From positions 124,001-188,000 of the forward strand of contig CBDAQC010000002.1 of the NCBI GenBank assembly GCA_965198915.1: a stretch of DNA of 64,000 bases, given 5' to 3'. Made by a program: the position numbers and the translations under genes. The notes beneath the pieces were generated by a model. That model had not been told where the DNA came from and ran no database searches. It worked only from the letters and a program-made list of their open reading frames with translations. Within the stretch, counting starts at the first letter, position 1, and each line of letters begins with the position of its first letter. The DNA is from BOG-908 sp965198915 (GTDB taxonomy: Bacteria > Pseudomonadota > Alphaproteobacteria > Acetobacterales > Acetobacteraceae). Positions 43,638-52,767 of this stretch are shown here, piece by piece.

Positions 43638-45040
43638 TTCGGATGACTGCGGTTTTGCCACCAGGCACGGAAACTCTGCGCAGGCAAAGCGGGAAAATCG
43701 CGGCTGTCTGTCCAGCCGGAAAGCGGACCCGGCAGGCGCGAGATTACGCCGTCATGCACGAGCGCGCGTTGCGCGATACGGCCAAGCGATTGCGCCGCGC
43801 CCAGGCGAGACTGGCTGGCGAACATCCACAGAGCGGCCTTCATCGCAACCGTCTCCGCGTCGATCGTGTGCGCGGCGCGGCGCGCATCCGTCATGGCGCC
43901 GCGCAGATGCACCAGGATACGCGGTATGTTGATCTTGACGGGGCAGACTTCGTAGCAGGCGCCACACAGCGTACTGGCGAAAGGCAGCGAACCCGCCTGC
44001 TCGTAGCCGCGCAGTTGCGGCGTCAGTATGGCGCCGATCGGGCCCTGATACATCGAATCATAAGCATGTCCGCCGGTGCGCTCATACACCGGGCACACGT
44101 TCAGGCAGCGCGAGCAGCGTATGCAGTGCAGCGTCTCGCGCGCCGCCTCGTCCGCCATGATCCTCGTGCGGCCGTTATCGAGCAGCACCAGGTGGAATTC
44201 CTGCGGTCCGTCGCCCTGGCGCACGCCGGTCCACAGCGAGGTGTAGGGGTTCATGCGCTCGCCGGTGGCGGAGCGCGGCAAGAGCTGCAGGAAAACCTGC
44301 AGATCCTCGAAGCGCGGCAGCACCTTTTCGATGCCCATCAGCGAGATCAGCACGCGCGGCAGCGTCAGGCACATGCGGCCGTTACCCTCGCTTTCCACCA
44401 CGCACACGCTGCCGGTCTCCGCGATGGCGAAATTGGCGCCGGAGATGGCGACCGGCGTGTTGAGGAAACGCTCGCGAAGGTAGAGCCGCGCGGCGGCGGT
44501 GAGGTCGGTCGGCTTGTCGGTGAGCTTGCCCTGGCCGAACTTGGCCTCGAACAGCGCCTGTATCTCCGCGCGGTTGCGGTGGATCGCCGGCACCAGTATG
44601 TGGCTCGGCGTGTCGCCGGCGAGTTGCACGATCATGTCGGCGAGGTCGGTCTCCACCGCCTCGATGCCGGCCTCGTGCATCGCGGGGTTGAGGTCGATCT
44701 CGTCGGTGGTCATCGACTTTATCTTGATCGCGCGCGTGGCACCGTGGCGGCGGGTGATGCCGATGATGATCTCGCGCGCTTCTTCCGCGTCGCGCGCCCA
44801 ATGCACGGTGCCGCCAGCCGCGGTCACGCGCTCCTCCAACTGGAGCAGGTGCCGGTCAAGCTCGCGCAAGGTGGCCTGCTTGATCGCCTGGCCGGCGTCG
44901 CGAAGCTGTTCCCAATCGGGCAGTTCCGCGGTCACACGCGCCGTGCGGGCGCGTATCGTGGTGGTGGCCTTGCGTATGTTGCGGCGAAGCTGGGTGTTGC
45001 GCAGTTCGGTGTGCGCGATCTCGGGGAAGGTTTTTGTCAT
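43634..45040 (-). CDS. lutB: Iron-sulfur lactate utilisation protein LutB
   Basis: 468 residues. The DUF162-like N-terminal domain (SGANFAIAETGSVCVVESEG, PRVLISLMGIEKVLPRFEDL) is followed by two [4Fe-4S] motifs, CIRCSRCLNVCPVYER and CGACYEVCPVKINIP, and a helical C-terminus. It transfers electrons in L-lactate to pyruvate oxidation. ATG 45040 (MTKTFPEIAH) is the start; a repeat element begins at the very next base and offers no ribosome site. lutA lies upstream, on the other side of the repeat. Confidence 0.93.
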   Translation of the reverse strand: MTKTFPEIAHTELRNTQLRRNIRKATTTIRARTARVTAELPDWEQLRDAGQAIKQATLRELDRHLLQLEERVTAAGGTVHWARDAEEAREIIIGITRRHGATRAIKIKSMTTDEIDLNPAMHEAGIEAVETDLADMIVQLAGDTPSHILVPAIHRNRAEIQALFEAKFGQGKLTDKPTDLTAAARLYLRERFLNTPVAISGANFAIAETGSVCVVESEGNGRMCLTLPRVLISLMGIEKVLPRFEDLQVFLQLLPRSATGERMNPYTSLWTGVRQGDGPQEFHLVLLDNGRTRIMADEAARETLHCIRCSRCLNVCPVYERTGGHAYDSMYQGPIGAILTPQLRGYEQAGSLPFASTLCGACYEVCPVKINIPRILVHLRGAMTDARRAAHTIDAETVAMKAALWMFASQSRLGAAQSLGRIAQRALVHDGVISRLPGPLSGWTDSRDFPALPAQSFRAWWQNRSHPK

Positions 45041-45179
45041 GAAGAAAGCAAGCGGTTCTTTTTTGAAAAAAAGAACCAAAAAACCTTTACTCCCTGTTGG
45101 CGGCTCACCGCAGAGGTCCGCGACAGCGTAGTCAAAAGTCTCTTGCTTCTTTCCTGCAGAAAAGAAGACCTTTCTTGCG
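45041..45179. repeat. Nested A/T-arm inverted repeat, copy 9 (lutA/lutB gap)
   Basis: Left arm type A (AAAGCAAGCGGTTC, T6, GA, A7, GAAC); the right arm is a decayed type B (GCTTC, TTTCCTGCAG, AAAAGAAGACC). The core carries CCCTGTTGGCGG...CCGCGACAGC. It occupies the whole gap between the lutA stop and the lutB start. Confidence 0.84.
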
Positions 45180-45899
45180 TCAGGTACAAGCCAGTATCTC
45201 CGCAATATGCATAGCCCGCACCCCCGCCTGCAAACGCGACAGCCCGCCCGCGATATGCATCAGGCAGGAATTATCCCCCGCGGTAACCACCTCGGCCCCG
45301 GTGGCCAGAACCGCCCGCATCTTGTCCGTCAGCATGGCGGTAGACACTTCGGCGTTCTTCACCGCGAACGTGCCGCCGAAACCGCAGCATTGTTCTATAT
45401 CCGGCAGGTCCACGAAATCTATGCCGCGCACCGCCCCCAGCAGCGCGCGCGGCGCTCCGCCCAATTTCAGGGCGCGCAGCGAATTGCAGGACGCGTGGTA
45501 GGTGACACGGTGGGGATAGTAGGCGCCAACGTCTTCCACCTGCAGCACGCGCGTCAGGAACTCGGTAAATTCGTGCACGCGCGGGATTATCACGTCCAGC
45601 TCGGCCAGCAGCGCGCTGTCTTCGGCCGCCAGGCGCGGGTATTGCGCACGTATCGTGCTGGTGCACGATGTCGACGGCACCACGATCATCGGCGCGTCGC
45701 GGTAGGTCTCCACAAAGCGGCGCACCAGGGTCAACGCCTCGCGCGGATAGCCGGAATTGCTGTGCAACTGGCCGCAGCAGGTCTGCTCGGGGCGGAACTC
45801 CACCTCGTGGCCCAGCCGTTCCAGCACGGCCACCGCGGCTTGGCCGGTCTGCGGAAACAGCGTGTCGTTGAAGCAGGTGATGAACAGTGAGACGCGCAT
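45180..45899 (-). CDS. lutA: Lactate utilisation protein LutA
   Basis: 239 residues with two CCG domains (EQTCCGQLHSNSGY and DIEQCCGFGGTFAVKN, with the earlier Cys of each in LFITCFND and YHASCNSL). These bind an iron-sulfur cluster and interact with LutB. MRVSLFITCFNDTLFPQTGQ is a standard N-terminus. The start overlaps the stop of the acyl-CoA dehydrogenase by one base (TGATG), tying lactate use to that gene. Confidence 0.93.
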   Translation of the reverse strand: MRVSLFITCFNDTLFPQTGQAAVAVLERLGHEVEFRPEQTCCGQLHSNSGYPREALTLVRRFVETYRDAPMIVVPSTSCTSTIRAQYPRLAAEDSALLAELDVIIPRVHEFTEFLTRVLQVEDVGAYYPHRVTYHASCNSLRALKLGGAPRALLGAVRGIDFVDLPDIEQCCGFGGTFAVKNAEVSTAMLTDKMRAVLATGAEVVTAGDNSCLMHIAGGLSRLQAGVRAMHIAEILACT

Positions 45900-47545
45900 C
45901 AGGCGGCCACCGGCGCACGGCCATAGGCGAGCTCGGCAAGCTCCATGTCGGTCGTCTCCGCCTGGACCAGAGGCTCGCGGGTGACGATCTCCGCCGCGAC
46001 GAGCGCGGTCCGGTCCGATTTGTGCACGATGCGCCACTCCGCCGCTTCGGCCAGCAGCGCCGCCTGCGTGACCCGCGCCATGCCGTTGGCCAGGCGGCGC
46101 CCGTCGCGCTCGTCCGGCTCCAGCACCATGGGGCGCAGCACGTCGCGTGCTTCGGCCACGCGTCGCCTCACGTGCGCCAGCTCGGGATGGGTGACATTTG
46201 CCAGCCGGTGCGCGATGTCGTCCAGCCATTCCAGCCCCAGGTCGCGCGAACGCAGGGCGCGCAGGACGTCGTGCGAAAGGACGGTGGTGGTGCCTTCCCA
46301 TATCGCGTGCACATGCGCGTTGCGGAAAATCCGAGGCAGCCCGGTGTCTTCCACATAGCCGGCGCCGCCAAAGCTCTCGATCAGCTCGCTTGTCCCCCAG
46401 ATGCCCTGGCGCGCACAGGAGAGTTTGGTCAGCGGCGCCAGCAGCCGCGCCATCTGCCCGTTGCCGCCCGCCTCCGCGCGGCCCAGGGCGGCGGCGGCCT
46501 CGAAGCACAACGCCAGCATCGCCTCGTATTCCGCGGCGATGCGCGCCAGCCACGCCCGGTGCATCGGCTGGTCCGCCAGCGCCGTGCCGAACACGCGGCG
46601 CACGTGCGCGAAATCACGCGCCAGCCCCAGCAGGTGCCCCACGCCGGCGGGCCCCGCATAGGCGGCCCACACGCGAGCGATGTTCAGCAGGGAGGCCACC
46701 TTGGCGACCCCGCGGCCAAGCCCGCCCACCGGCACGGCGCGCGCGCCCGCCAGGTCCAGCTCGGCCGTGGGCAGCGCCTTCGTGCCCATCTTCTCTTTCA
46801 GGCGCCGGACCGTCAGCCCGTTCCAACTGCCATCCGGCCGCCGCAGCTCCAGCAGGAACAGCGACAGCCCGGCGCTGCCAGGCGCCTCGCCATCCGGCCG
46901 CGCCAGAACCATGGCGATGTCCGCCGAGGTGGCCGAGGTGAACCACTTGGTCCCGTGCAGGCTGAAACTGCCGTCCTCGTTGGGATGCGCCACGGTGCCG
47001 GTCTGGCTAACGTCCGAGCCGCCCTCCTTCTCCGTCATCCATTGCCCGCTGGTGATGCCGCCGCTCCGCGCCGTCAGCCTGGCGCCGTAATGGGCCCACA
47101 ACGCCGGGTCATGCTGGCGCAGCAGCCAGGCCGCGCCGTCCGTCATCACCAGCGGGCAGGTGGCAACCGCGCTGACCGGATCGAACAGGTTGGACAGGCC
47201 GGCCTGCACCACGCGGCCATATGCGCCGTAGCCGCCGTCGTATGGCGTGGCAACCAGGCCCTCCTCCTGGCCGATGCGCACCAGCGTGTCGAAGGCGGGG
47301 TCCACCTCGATGCGGTCCACCCGGCGGCCCCAGGCATCGTAGGGCACGTGGCGCGGCGGCGTGCGTTCGGCGGCGTCGGCCAGCGCGGGCAGTTCAGCCA
47401 CCGCGCGCTCGCCCAGGCGGTCCAGCTTCGGGGCGGCGTCGGCGAAGATGTCGGGCGGAAGATGGCGTTCCAGCGCGTAGCGCAGCGTCGCGTCGTGGCG
47501 GAAGCGGTTCCGGCCGGTGGGGGCGGTTTGTGTAAAGTCAGGCAT
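45899..47545 (-). CDS. AidB-like acyl-CoA dehydrogenase
   Basis: 548 residues, longer than ordinary acyl-CoA dehydrogenases (about 380) and typical of the AidB/DNA-alkylation-response branch. FAD-domain segments include SGQWMTEKEGGSDVSQTGTV, LHGTKWFTSATSADIAMVL and YVEDTGLPRIFRNAHVHAIW with EGTTTVLSHD. The C-terminal extension after about residue 430 carries further helices. AidB proteins bind DNA and flavin and act in alkylation stress; a fatty-acid role is also possible. Start ATG 47545 (MPDFTQTAPT). The lutA overlap suggests a single mRNA. Confidence 0.88.
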   Translation of the reverse strand: MPDFTQTAPTGRNRFRHDATLRYALERHLPPDIFADAAPKLDRLGERAVAELPALADAAERTPPRHVPYDAWGRRVDRIEVDPAFDTLVRIGQEEGLVATPYDGGYGAYGRVVQAGLSNLFDPVSAVATCPLVMTDGAAWLLRQHDPALWAHYGARLTARSGGITSGQWMTEKEGGSDVSQTGTVAHPNEDGSFSLHGTKWFTSATSADIAMVLARPDGEAPGSAGLSLFLLELRRPDGSWNGLTVRRLKEKMGTKALPTAELDLAGARAVPVGGLGRGVAKVASLLNIARVWAAYAGPAGVGHLLGLARDFAHVRRVFGTALADQPMHRAWLARIAAEYEAMLALCFEAAAALGRAEAGGNGQMARLLAPLTKLSCARQGIWGTSELIESFGGAGYVEDTGLPRIFRNAHVHAIWEGTTTVLSHDVLRALRSRDLGLEWLDDIAHRLANVTHPELAHVRRRVAEARDVLRPMVLEPDERDGRRLANGMARVTQAALLAEAAEWRIVHKSDRTALVAAEIVTREPLVQAETTDMELAELAYGRAPVAA

Positions 47546-47549
47546 GGAA

Positions 47550-47683
47550 AGCAAGAAAGGCCGTCTTTTTCGAGAAAAAGAAGCAAAAAGCTTTTGTCTG
47601 CGCTGTCGCGGACCTTTTCACGGGCGCACGACAGCGGAGCAAGAGTTTTTTGGTTCTTTTTTTCAAAAAAGAACTGCTTCCTA
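47550..47683. repeat. Nested A/T-arm inverted repeat, copy 10
   Basis: Left arm type B variant (AAAGGCCGTC, T5, CGAG, A5, GAAGCAAAAAGCTTTTG); right arm type A (AGAGTTTTTTGGTTC, T7, C, A6, GAACTGCTTCC). The core has CGCTGTCGCGG...CACGACAGCGGAG. It fills the cobS / acyl-CoA dehydrogenase gap on the minus strand. Confidence 0.86.
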
Positions 47684-47685
47684 CC

Positions 47686-48714
47686 TTAAACAGCGCGGCG
47701 GACCAGAGACCCGGTCGGCAGCTCCACATTGAAGCACCGCTGGTAATATTCGGCCACGGTCGACCGCTCCGCCTCGTCGCATTTGTTCAGGAACGTCATC
47801 CGGAACGCGAAAGCCACGTCGCCGAAGATCTTCGTGTTCTCCGCCCAGGTGATCACCGTGCGCGGCGACATGACCGTGGAGATGTCGCCGTTGATGAAGC
47901 CGGCGCGCGAGAGGTCAGCCAGCGCCACCATGCTCTCTATCTGGCGGCGGGCGGGCGCGTCCTTCGGGTCGATGCCCATCTTGGCCATCACGATCGCCGT
48001 CTCCTGCGCGTGCGGCAGGTAGTTCAGCGTGGCCACGATGTTCCAGCGGTCCATCTGGCCCTGGTTGATCTGCTGCGTGCCGTGATACAGGCCGGTGGTG
48101 TCGCCTAGGCCCACCGTGTTGGCCGTGGCGAACAGGCGGAAGCTCGGGTGCGGGCGGATGACGCGGTTCTGGTCCAGCAGGGTCAGCCGGCCTTCCACCT
48201 CGAGGACGCGCTGTATGACGAACATCACGTCCGGCCGGCCGGCGTCGTATTCGTCGAACACCAGGGCGCAGGCGTTCTGCAGCGCCCAGGGCAGGATGCC
48301 CTCGCGGAACTCGGTGATCTGCTTGCCGTCCTTCAGGACGATGGCGTCCTTGCCGATCAGGTCGATGCGGCTGATGTGGCTGTCGAGGTTGACGCGTATG
48401 CAGGGCCAGTTCAGGCGGGCGGCAACCTGTTCGATATGCGTGCTCTTGCCGGTGCCGTGGTAGCCCTGGATCATCACCCGGCGGTTGAAGGCGAAGCCCG
48501 CGAGGATGGCGAGCGTGGTCTCGCGATCGAACTTGTAGGTGGGATCCAGGTCAGGCACGTGCTCGCCGCGCTGGCTGAAGGCGGGCACCACCATGTCGGT
48601 CTCGATGCCGAACACCGCGCGTGCGTCCACGGTCGTGTCGGGAAGCGCGGCCACTGAAGTTCCCGTCACGCTCGGTTGGGTGTCGGATGGCTGCAGGGCG
48701 GCGATCTTGTTCAT
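47686..48714 (-). CDS. cobS: Cobaltochelatase subunit CobS
   Basis: 342-residue AAA+ ATPase. Walker A GYHGTGKSTHIEQ, Walker B ALVFDEYDAGRPDVMFV and sensor region FRLFATANTVGLGDTTGLYH match CobS, the ATPase of aerobic cobaltochelatase (with CobN and CobT). ATG 48714 (MNKIAALQPS) chosen; an upstream extension looks non-coding. The partner cobT normally follows, but the next gene downstream is an acyl-CoA dehydrogenase. The upstream J-domain protein and divergent bolA are usual neighbours in alphaproteobacteria. CobS-like MoxR relatives are an alternative, but identity is high by eye. Confidence 0.92.
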   Translation of the reverse strand: MNKIAALQPSDTQPSVTGTSVAALPDTTVDARAVFGIETDMVVPAFSQRGEHVPDLDPTYKFDRETTLAILAGFAFNRRVMIQGYHGTGKSTHIEQVAARLNWPCIRVNLDSHISRIDLIGKDAIVLKDGKQITEFREGILPWALQNACALVFDEYDAGRPDVMFVIQRVLEVEGRLTLLDQNRVIRPHPSFRLFATANTVGLGDTTGLYHGTQQINQGQMDRWNIVATLNYLPHAQETAIVMAKMGIDPKDAPARRQIESMVALADLSRAGFINGDISTVMSPRTVITWAENTKIFGDVAFAFRMTFLNKCDEAERSTVAEYYQRCFNVELPTGSLVRRAV

Positions 48715-48834
48715 CGGGTGGTCGGTCCTTGGCTGTGCTGCCGGTGCGCGCTTCGTGTAGCGCGTGCGGGGAAGGGCGGGGAAGTCACGCCCGCGTTCTC
48801 GGCGGTGCGGCAACCCGCGCGAGCGCTCTGGAAA

Positions 48835-49431
48835 TCATGCGCCGGCGTGCTCTACCGACAAGTGGGAGCGTACTTGCGCATAGGCCAGGTTGATCACCTT
48901 GAACCGTTCTTCGGCCCGGCGGTCGCCGCCATTTGCGTCCGGGTGGTGACACTTGGCCAGCGCCTTGTAGCGTGTCTTCACCTCGTCCAGCGACACCGGC
49001 CAGTGCAGGCCCAGCGTGTCCAGCGGCTGACGCAGGTCCGCCGGCGCGCCCTGGGCGGGTGCCTGGCCGCGCTGCCGGCCCTGGCGCATCCCGGCGGCAC
49101 CCAGGATGTCCAGGCGATCATGCACAAGGTCTTCCTCGGGCATGCCGCCGCCCAGCCGCCCCAGCGGCCAGGTCGGGCGCTGCCAGCCGGTATCGTCGCG
49201 CATATGCGCCTCGATCTGGCCGGGGGTCATGCCTTTGTAGAAATCCCAGCTCGCGTTGTAGGCGCGCACGTGGTCCAGGCAGAACCAGAAATAGTCCCGC
49301 AGCGAGTCACGCGATTTCGGCGCCCGATAGCCGCCCTCGTTGGGACAGCCGGGCACATCGCAGCACCGCCCCGGGGCTGCCGGGTCAGGATCATAGGCTC
49401 TGGCGCGGGAGGGACGCGTACGCTCGGTCAT
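48835..49431 (-). CDS. J-domain protein with N-terminal cysteine cluster
   Basis: 198 residues. The N-terminal part has CCDVPGCPNEGGYRAPKSRD and YFWFCLDHVRAYN, four cysteines and a histidine that could hold zinc. The C-terminal J-domain (about 135-195) contains the HPD motif in YKALAKCHHPDANGGDRRAE. This layout is conserved in alphaproteobacteria next to cobS and bolA. It probably stimulates a DnaK-type chaperone on a specific client, unknown. Its start is 159 bases from the divergent bolA. Confidence 0.88.
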   Translation of the reverse strand: MTERTRPSRARAYDPDPAAPGRCCDVPGCPNEGGYRAPKSRDSLRDYFWFCLDHVRAYNASWDFYKGMTPGQIEAHMRDDTGWQRPTWPLGRLGGGMPEEDLVHDRLDILGAAGMRQGRQRGQAPAQGAPADLRQPLDTLGLHWPVSLDEVKTRYKALAKCHHPDANGGDRRAEERFKVINLAYAQVRSHLSVEHAGA

Positions 49432-49590
49432 GCTTCGTTATGTGCGCTGGCCAAGGGCGGCGGCAAGCCCGCTTGTGCTTGGGCAAAGCTGCCTGCCAGG
49501 CGATGTAGCCGGGCAGGCGCCACGCCGGATTTGCCAGCCCGGCGGCAGATGCAATGTATGCACTGAAGCAAAGGCATAAGGATCACGGCG

Positions 49591-49860
49591 TTGGATCGGC
49601 GAGCAAGGATGCAGGCCATACTCGGCCAGAGTTTCACTCCGCTTCACATGACGATCGAGGATGAGAGCGCCCGCCACGCCGGCCACGCGGGAGCCAGTGC
49701 CAACGGCGAGACCCATTACAACGTGACGATCGTCTCAGAAAAGTTTGCTTCGCTCAGCCGAGTGGAGCGGTCTCGTGTCGTGCATAGCGTGCTCAAAGGC
49801 GAGTTCGACCAGGGGTTGCACGCGCTATCGTTGATTTTGCGCTCGCCAAATGAAATGTAA
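49591..49860 (+). CDS. bolA: BolA family protein
   Basis: 89 residues with BolA segments LHMTIEDESARHAGHAGAS (helix, loop with conserved His), HYNVTIVSEKFASLSRVERS and RVVHSVLKGEFDQGLHALSL. BolA proteins bind monothiol glutaredoxins with an Fe-S cluster. The TTG at 49591 is favoured because AAGGA lies 9 bases upstream and the residues added (DRRARMQAIL) align with the usual N-terminal helix; ATG 49609 is the alternative, with AAGG too close. Confidence 0.9.
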   Translation: MDRRARMQAILGQSFTPLHMTIEDESARHAGHAGASANGETHYNVTIVSEKFASLSRVERSRVVHSVLKGEFDQGLHALSLILRSPNEM

Positions 49861-49950
49861 TCTCGAAAACAGCACAAATAGGTGAGGAAGCGTTTCGTTT
49901 GAGGCGCAATTGGAGTAGCTGAGTGTCGCAATAATTGCTGGAGGCGACAC

Positions 49951-50280
49951 ATGAGCGGAAGCAGGTTGGTTAATCGCAACATCACCGCCGGTAATGGGCG
50001 CACGAGCATGCGCCTTGAACCGGAAGTGTGGGATGCCTTGCGTGAGGTATGCCTGCGCGAAGGCATCGAACTGCGTGATCTGATACGCTCTGTCGAGCGG
50101 ACGGCGAATGCCGGCGGCCGCACCAGCGCGGTGCGCGTGCATGTGCTGGAATATTTCCGCGCTGCTGCTACGCCGGAAGGCCATGAGGCGGCGGGCCATG
50201 GCAGCTCCACTGCCACCGGCATGCCGCTCGGGGTGTTCAGCGAGATCGAGGTCGACAGCCAGCTGCAGGTGGAAGGCTAA
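49951..50280 (+). CDS. Ribbon-helix-helix domain protein
   Basis: 109 residues. SRLVNRNITAGNGRTSMRLE followed by PEVWDALREVCLREGIELRD matches the RHH_4 type (PF13467-like) in which a strand precedes two helices; the second helix continues LIRSVERTANAGGRTSAVRV. The C-terminus is Gly/Ser-rich. It is probably a DNA-binding protein; the target is unknown. GGAGG stands 7 bases before the ATG. The 90-bp upstream region is relatively AT-rich and may hold its promoter. Confidence 0.82.
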   Translation: MSGSRLVNRNITAGNGRTSMRLEPEVWDALREVCLREGIELRDLIRSVERTANAGGRTSAVRVHVLEYFRAAATPEGHEAAGHGSSTATGMPLGVFSEIEVDSQLQVEG

Positions 50281-50314
50281 CACCAGCTTTCGGCCGGCTC
50301 TACGCGCAGCTTCG

Positions 50315-50336
50315 GCGCCCCCTCCCTTGGGGGCGC
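50315..50336. terminator. 8-bp GC hairpin between convergent genes
   Basis: GCGCCCCC (50315-50322), loop TCCCTT, GGGGGCGC (50329-50336). Perfect stem, no T tract. Placed between convergent stops, it may mark mRNA 3' ends of the RHH gene and hrpB. Confidence 0.45.
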
Positions 50337-50367
50337 AGGCTGCTACGTGTGGTGAAGCAGGCCGGAG

Positions 50368-52767
50368 CTATTGGGGCACGGAGGGATCTTCCGGCCAGGC
50401 GTGCCTGGGGTAGCGGCCGCGCATGTCACGGCGCACGTCCGCCCACGCGCCGCGCCAGAAACCTTCGATGTCGGCGGTGATCGCCACCGGCCGCCCGGCC
50501 GGTGAAAGCAGGGCCATCTGCAGCCCGATGCGCCCGCCGGCAAGCTTCGGCGTGCGGGTCAGCCCGTAGAATGCCTGGGCGCGGGCGGAGACGGCGGGAA
50601 CGGGTGCTTCGTAATCTATGCCGGCGCGGCCGCCCGGCAGATCCAGATGCGTGGGCAACTCGCGGTCCAGCCGCGCGGCTGCCTCCCAGCCCAGGAGCTG
50701 GCGCAGTAAGGCGGTCATGTCCAGGCGGGCAGCATCGGCCAGCCGGGAGAGGCCGTGCAGATGCGGCGCCAGCCAGGCCTGCGCGGTGCCGGCCAGGCAG
50801 GAATCCGAGATGTCCGGAAACGCGGGATCAAGCCGGTGCAGCAGGGCGGCGCGAGCCTGCAGTTGCCGTGCCGCCGGGGTCCAGGGCAGCGCGTCCAGCC
50901 GGGCGGCCAGCACGCCCGCCAGCGTGGCGGCGGTCGCCTCCGGGTCGGCCGGCACCATGCGATCCTCCAGCACCAGCGCGCCGTAGCGGCGGCGGCGGCG
51001 GGAGAACACCGCGCCGGTTGCCTGGTCGAAACCGCTCTCCACAGACTCCGTCGCGAGCGCCGCGATGGCGGGCGGCAGGCAGGCGGGGTCGAGCTCCGCG
51101 GCCAGCCTGATCTGGGCGGAGGCTTTCTGTTCCAGGCTGGCCACCACGAGCAGCCTGGCCTGGGACAGCTTGTCGGCCTGCGAGAGGCGCGCGCCGCCAC
51201 CGCCGGACAGCCGGAACGAGCCGGGTTCGCCCCGGCGCTGGGCGATGCGGTCCGGGAAGGCGGCGGCGAGCAGCGCGCCGGGATCGCCGTCCGCGCTGGC
51301 GCGCGTGCCCAGGCGACGGCGATACTGCGCGGCGGCCTGGCGTATGCGGGAGAGCGCGCCGCGATCCGCCTCCGCCGCGCCATGCGCGATGGCGGCGAGC
51401 CTTGTGCCGACATCGGCGCTGGCGCTGGCGCGCAGCGGATCGCGTTCCTCCAGCAACGCGGCGAGGTCCGCCGCAAGTGCGGCTTCTTCCGGGTGGGCGG
51501 CCTGCAGCATCATCGCCGCAAGGCGCGGATGGGCGCCGAGCTGGGCCATGCGGCGGCCCTGCGTGGTGATGCGGCCGTCCGCGTCCAGCGCGCCCAACAG
51601 GCGCAGCAGGGCGCCGGCGGCGGCCAGCGCACCTGCGGGCGGCGGGTCCGGGAAGGGCAGGTCGGCGGGTGCCGCACCCCAGGCGGCACAGTCCAGCGCC
51701 AGGCCGGCAAGCTCGGCCTCGAAGATTTGCGGGCGGTCGAACGGCGCCAGGCCGCGATGCAGCGCCGCGGTCCACAGGCGTATCGCCACGCCGGGCGCTT
51801 CGCGTCCCGCCCGGCCGGCGCGCTGGTCGGCGGCGGCCCGGCTGATGCGCACGGTTTCCAGCCGCGTGAGGCCGGTGGCGGGATCGAGCCGCGGGGTGCG
51901 GCGCCAGCCGCCGTCGATGACGATGCGCACGCCCGGCACGGTGAGCGAGGTCTCGGCGATCGAGGTGGCAAGCACCACGCGGCGACCGGCGGCGGGTGTC
52001 AGCGCGCGGTCCTGCTCGGCGGGCGGCAGGTCCCCATGCAGCGGCAGGACGAGCGCGCCGCAGCCGGACAGCGCCTGTTCGGTCCGGCGTATCTCGCCCA
52101 TGCCAGGCAGGAAGGCGAGGATGTCACCCGCATGCGCGGCCAGGGCGGCGCGGATCGCGCGGGCCATGGCGTCCGCCAGGTCGCGTGGACCGGCGATGTC
52201 ACGCGCTGCGTGGTGCTGGATCACGGGATGCATGCGGCCGGCGCTCTCCACCACCGGGCCGTCCAGCAGGGCCGCCAGGCGGGCGCCGTCCGCAGTGGCC
52301 GACATTGCCAGCAGCCGCAGCTCCGGCCGCAGCGCGCGCTGCAGGTCCAGGCAGAAGGCGAGTGCGAGGTCGGCATCCAGCCCGCGCTCGTGCACCTCGT
52401 CGAAAATCACGCAGCCGACACCCTGCAGGCCGGGATCCGATTGCAGGCGGCGGACGAGCAGGCCTTCGGTGACCACCTCGATGCGGGTGGCGGGCGAGAC
52501 GGCGCTGTCCAGCCGGGTGCGGTAGCCGGCGGTGGTGCCGACCGCCTCGCCCAGAAGGGCGGACATCCGGGTGGCGGCTGCGCGGGCGGCCAGGCGGCGG
52601 GGTTCCAGCATCAGGATGCGCCCGCCGGCAAGCCAGGGCGCGTCCAGCAGGGCGATCGGGACGCCGGTGGTCTTGCCGGCGCCTGGCGGGGCTACGAGGA
52701 CGGCGTTTCGGGTGGTGGTCAGGGTTTGCAGGAGGGTGGGGAGAGTGGCGTTTATGGGGAGGAGCAT
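50368..52767 (-). CDS. hrpB: ATP-dependent helicase HrpB
   Basis: 799-residue DEAH-box helicase. Motif I APPGAGKTTGVP, motif II VIFDEVHERGLDADL, motif III SATAD, then LHGDLPPAEQD, motif V ATSIAETSLTVPG and motif VI QRAGRAGREAPG. The HrpB-specific C-terminal region follows (RLSQADKLSQARLLVVASLE, DLPGGRAGIDYEAPVPAVSA, LGWEAAARLDRELPTHLDLP). Length fits the family (about 810). Its cellular role is poorly known; some family members affect RNA or secretion. Start ATG 52767 abuts a repeat element; GAAGG in the arm is 15 bases away, too far for a normal site. Confidence 0.93.
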   Translation of the reverse strand: MLLPINATLPTLLQTLTTTRNAVLVAPPGAGKTTGVPIALLDAPWLAGGRILMLEPRRLAARAAATRMSALLGEAVGTTAGYRTRLDSAVSPATRIEVVTEGLLVRRLQSDPGLQGVGCVIFDEVHERGLDADLALAFCLDLQRALRPELRLLAMSATADGARLAALLDGPVVESAGRMHPVIQHHAARDIAGPRDLADAMARAIRAALAAHAGDILAFLPGMGEIRRTEQALSGCGALVLPLHGDLPPAEQDRALTPAAGRRVVLATSIAETSLTVPGVRIVIDGGWRRTPRLDPATGLTRLETVRISRAAADQRAGRAGREAPGVAIRLWTAALHRGLAPFDRPQIFEAELAGLALDCAAWGAAPADLPFPDPPPAGALAAAGALLRLLGALDADGRITTQGRRMAQLGAHPRLAAMMLQAAHPEEAALAADLAALLEERDPLRASASADVGTRLAAIAHGAAEADRGALSRIRQAAAQYRRRLGTRASADGDPGALLAAAFPDRIAQRRGEPGSFRLSGGGGARLSQADKLSQARLLVVASLEQKASAQIRLAAELDPACLPPAIAALATESVESGFDQATGAVFSRRRRRYGALVLEDRMVPADPEATAATLAGVLAARLDALPWTPAARQLQARAALLHRLDPAFPDISDSCLAGTAQAWLAPHLHGLSRLADAARLDMTALLRQLLGWEAAARLDRELPTHLDLPGGRAGIDYEAPVPAVSARAQAFYGLTRTPKLAGGRIGLQMALLSPAGRPVAITADIEGFWRGAWADVRRDMRGRYPRHAWPEDPSVPQ

